Assembly: GCA_934501135.1 (NCBI GenBank)
Contig: CAKSUE010000024.1
Location: 1-8,020 of the forward strand
Reading direction: 5' to 3'
Origin: an uncultured Eubacteriales bacterium
GTDB lineage: Bacteria; Bacillota; Clostridia; Oscillospirales; Acutalibacteraceae
DNA length: 8,020 nt
Made by a program: the position numbers and the translations under genes. How positions within the stretch are numbered: the stretch's first letter is position 1; every line of letters begins with the position of its first letter. Below, piece after piece: positions 6,388 through 8,020 of this stretch. The notes under the pieces were generated by a model, which worked only from the letters and a program-made list of their open reading frames with translations, was not told the DNA's origin and did not search any database.

Positions 6388-6416
6388 ATATTATATTGTT
6401 GTCTTACACAAGTCAA
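6388..6416 (-). promoter_or_regulatory. Promoter for the beta-helix protein gene
   Basis: On the minus strand TTGACT (6416-6411) is followed after 17 bases by TAATAT (6393-6388). An overlapping TATAAT at 6395-6390 gives a 15-base spacer. The leader would be about 25-30 bases. Confidence 0.55.
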
Positions 6417-6479
6417 GTAAAACTATATTTTTTCATTTGATAATAAAACATCTTATAAACAGAATATAATATACAATAT

Positions 6480-6488
6480 TGATATAAT
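6480..6488 (+). promoter_or_regulatory. Extended -10 promoter for leuA
   Basis: TGA-TATAAT is a perfect extended -10 element; no -35 is recognisable at normal spacing. Transcription would begin near 6495, directly ahead of the AAGGGGG ribosome site (6497-6503). A second TATAAT lies at 6465-6470, also without a -35. CAATATTG, a perfect 8-bp palindrome, occupies 6474-6481 and touches the extended element. Confidence 0.45.
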
Positions 6489-6511
6489 AATTCCTCAAGG
6501 GGGTTAATAAC

Positions 6512-8020
6512 TTGAAATATAATCCTAACAAATATAAGGCATTTAAACAGATTGATATACCCGACAGAAAATGGCCAAATAATACAATTAATCAGGCACC
6601 TATTTGGTGCAGTGTAGATTTAAGAGACGGTAATCAGGCTTTAGTTAACCCTATGAATCTTAAAGAAAAAATAGAATTTTTTCACGCTCTATGCGACATG
6701 GGATTTAAAGAAATAGAGATTGGATTTCCTTCTGCATCCGAAACTGAATTCAAAATTTGTAGAGAACTAATAACTGGGAACCATATTCCTGATAATGTCA
6801 CTATACAAGTACTTGTTCAGGCAAGAGAACATCTTATAAAGAAAACATTTGAAGCTATAAATGGAGCTAAAAATGTAATTATCCATTTTTATAATTCTAC
6901 TTCCACTATTCAGAGAAAAGTTGTTTTTAAAAAGGATATGGACGGAATAATAGATATTGCAGTATCAGGTGCTAAACTTATAAAAGAATTAACACAAGAA
7001 TTGCCGAAGGACACTAATATAAGGTTTGAATATTCTCCTGAAAGTTTTTCAGGCACTGAAATGGATAATGCTGTTAAAATCTGCTCAAGCGTTATGGATG
7101 CACTTGGATCAACTAAGGAATATCCAATAATACTTAACCTTCCTAATACTGTAGAAATGTGCACTCCTAACACCTATGCTGATCAAGTGGAGTATTTTAT
7201 CAAACATCTTCCTAACAGAGCTGCTGCAATAATAAGTGTTCATCCACATAATGATAGAGGAACAGGAATAGCGGCAACCGAACTTGCACTGCTGGCAGGT
7301 GCTCAAAGAGTAGAAGGAACACTTTTTGGTAATGGGGAGAGAACTGGGAACTTAGATATAGTTACAGTCGGCCTAAATATGTATACCCAAGGATTAGACC
7401 CAAAACTTGATTTTAGCAATCTCCCATACTACCGAAATCTATATGAAAGATGTACAAAAATGAAAATACCAGAGCGACAACCATATGCCGGTGAACTTGT
7501 ATTTACAGCATTCTCGGGTTCACATCAAGATGCAATAAATAAAGGTATTCAATATAAAAGGGAACATAATTCTGAATTGTGGGAAATTCCTTATCTTCCA
7601 ATTGATCCTGCAGACATTGGAAGACAATATGAACCTATTATAAGAATTAATTCTCAATCAGGCAAAGGGGGCGCTGCATTTATAATGCAGCAAACATTTG
7701 GTTATAATATTCCAAAGTCTATGCAACCTGAATTCGGTGCCTTAATAAAAATTGAATGTGATCATTTGGGTCGTGAGCTATCATCCAATGAGTTATTTGA
7801 TATATTTAATAAAAACTATATAGATATACCTCAAACTTATAAACTTATAGAACACAAAATCTTAGAGGGATCCGGTGATAGTAACTGTGTAACATTTAAA
7901 GGAACTCTTTTAATCAATCATAAACAAAATAAAATAGAAGGATTTGGCAACGGGCCTATCGATGCTTTCTTTAACGCAATAAAACAGGTTGGAATTGATG
8001 GATTCAAATTTATCTCATAT
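6512..8020 (+). CDS. leuA: 2-isopropylmalate synthase, type 2 (3' end outside window)
   Basis: First committed enzyme of leucine synthesis: condenses acetyl-CoA with 2-ketoisovalerate to 2-isopropylmalate in the cytoplasm. The window holds 503 codons with no stop; the LeuA2 class (as in Corynebacterium and Mycobacterium) is about 550-640 long, so the end is missing. The HMGL-like TIM barrel (about 30-300) shows WCSVDLRDGNQAL (32-44, catalytic R38 and metal ligand D39), IGFPSASETEF (70-80), NLPNTVE (209-215), the metal pair H244/H246 in VHPHNDRG, and GNGERTGN (273-280). The linker contains AFSGSHQDAINKG (333-345). The leucine-sensing C-terminal domain begins near 440. The start is TTG, eight bases after AAGGGGG; an in-frame TAA at 6488-6490 excludes longer forms and the next ATG is at codon 48, inside the catalytic domain. 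No other leu gene is visible, and no T-box fits before it. Confidence 0.96.
   Translation, partial: MKYNPNKYKAFKQIDIPDRKWPNNTINQAPIWCSVDLRDGNQALVNPMNLKEKIEFFHALCDMGFKEIEIGFPSASETEFKICRELITGNHIPDNVTIQVLVQAREHLIKKTFEAINGAKNVIIHFYNSTSTIQRKVVFKKDMDGIIDIAVSGAKLIKELTQELPKDTNIRFEYSPESFSGTEMDNAVKICSSVMDALGSTKEYPIILNLPNTVEMCTPNTYADQVEYFIKHLPNRAAAIISVHPHNDRGTGIAATELALLAGAQRVEGTLFGNGERTGNLDIVTVGLNMYTQGLDPKLDFSNLPYYRNLYERCTKMKIPERQPYAGELVFTAFSGSHQDAINKGIQYKREHNSELWEIPYLPIDPADIGRQYEPIIRINSQSGKGGAAFIMQQTFGYNIPKSMQPEFGALIKIECDHLGRELSSNELFDIFNKNYIDIPQTYKLIEHKILEGSGDSNCVTFKGTLLINHKQNKIEGFGNGPIDAFFNAIKQVGIDGFKFISY

Noticed and set aside
6044..6469. Plus-strand 141-codon frame antisense to the beta-helix gene
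   Set aside because: It is the shadow of the hexapeptide-repeat gene; the hydrophobic look comes from the complement of repeated I/V/A/G codons, and there is no ribosome site.
6367..6511. T-box leader or leader peptide before leuA
   Set aside because: There is no AGGGTGGNACCGCG-type antiterminator sequence, no terminator hairpin and no Leu-rich short frame, and too few bases remain after the likely promoter.
6910..7306. Minus-strand frames antisense to leuA
   Set aside because: The plus strand encodes an intact catalytic domain through this region; the antisense frames have no motifs or ribosome sites.

Overview
This window reads as a stretch of chromosome from a low-GC, anaerobic, saccharolytic member of the Clostridia, most likely Clostridium or a close relative. 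The evidence is the strongly AT-rich sequence, the heavy use of AGA/ATA/TTA codons, strong GGAGG or AGGTG Shine-Dalgarno sites, frequent TTG and GTG starts, a rubredoxin gene, and a secreted type I pullulanase. I see no transposase, phage gene, CRISPR array, rRNA or tRNA.

Layout from left to right: (1) the 5' part of a rubredoxin gene on the minus strand, cut by the window edge; (2) a small YjdJ/NATD1-type GNAT acetyltransferase on the plus strand; (3) a secreted GH13 pullulanase on the minus strand, convergent with the acetyltransferase; (4) a MurG/MGDG-synthase-type diacylglycerol glycosyltransferase on the plus strand, divergent from the pullulanase; (5) an NCS2 purine permease on the plus strand; (6) a left-handed beta-helix (GlmU-C-terminus-like) protein on the minus strand, convergent with the permease across a strong bidirectional terminator; (7) a type 2 2-isopropylmalate synthase (leuA) on the plus strand, divergent from (6) and running off the right edge.

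Only the glycosyltransferase and permease are neighbours on the same strand, and a 99-bp spacer with two competing hairpins separates them. Otherwise the genes alternate in direction, so most are probably single-gene transcription units. They share no obvious pathway: electron transfer and redox defence (rubredoxin), extracellular alpha-glucan breakdown (pullulanase), membrane glycolipid or lipoteichoic-acid anchor synthesis (glycosyltransferase), purine salvage (permease), sugar or acyl transfer (beta-helix protein) and leucine biosynthesis (leuA).

Four starts had to be decided against a competing codon or an unusual start: TTG at 304, ATG at 2717 (minus), GTG at 4267 (overlapped by an out-of-frame ATG) and ATG at 6354 (minus). 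leuA starts with TTG at 6512. I found no convincing undescribed multi-gene system. The points most worth a second look are the ATGTG double start and paired hairpins before the purine permease, the lysine-rich insertion in the glycosyltransferase, the cysteine-rich secreted pullulanase, and the stand-alone beta-helix protein of unknown substrate.
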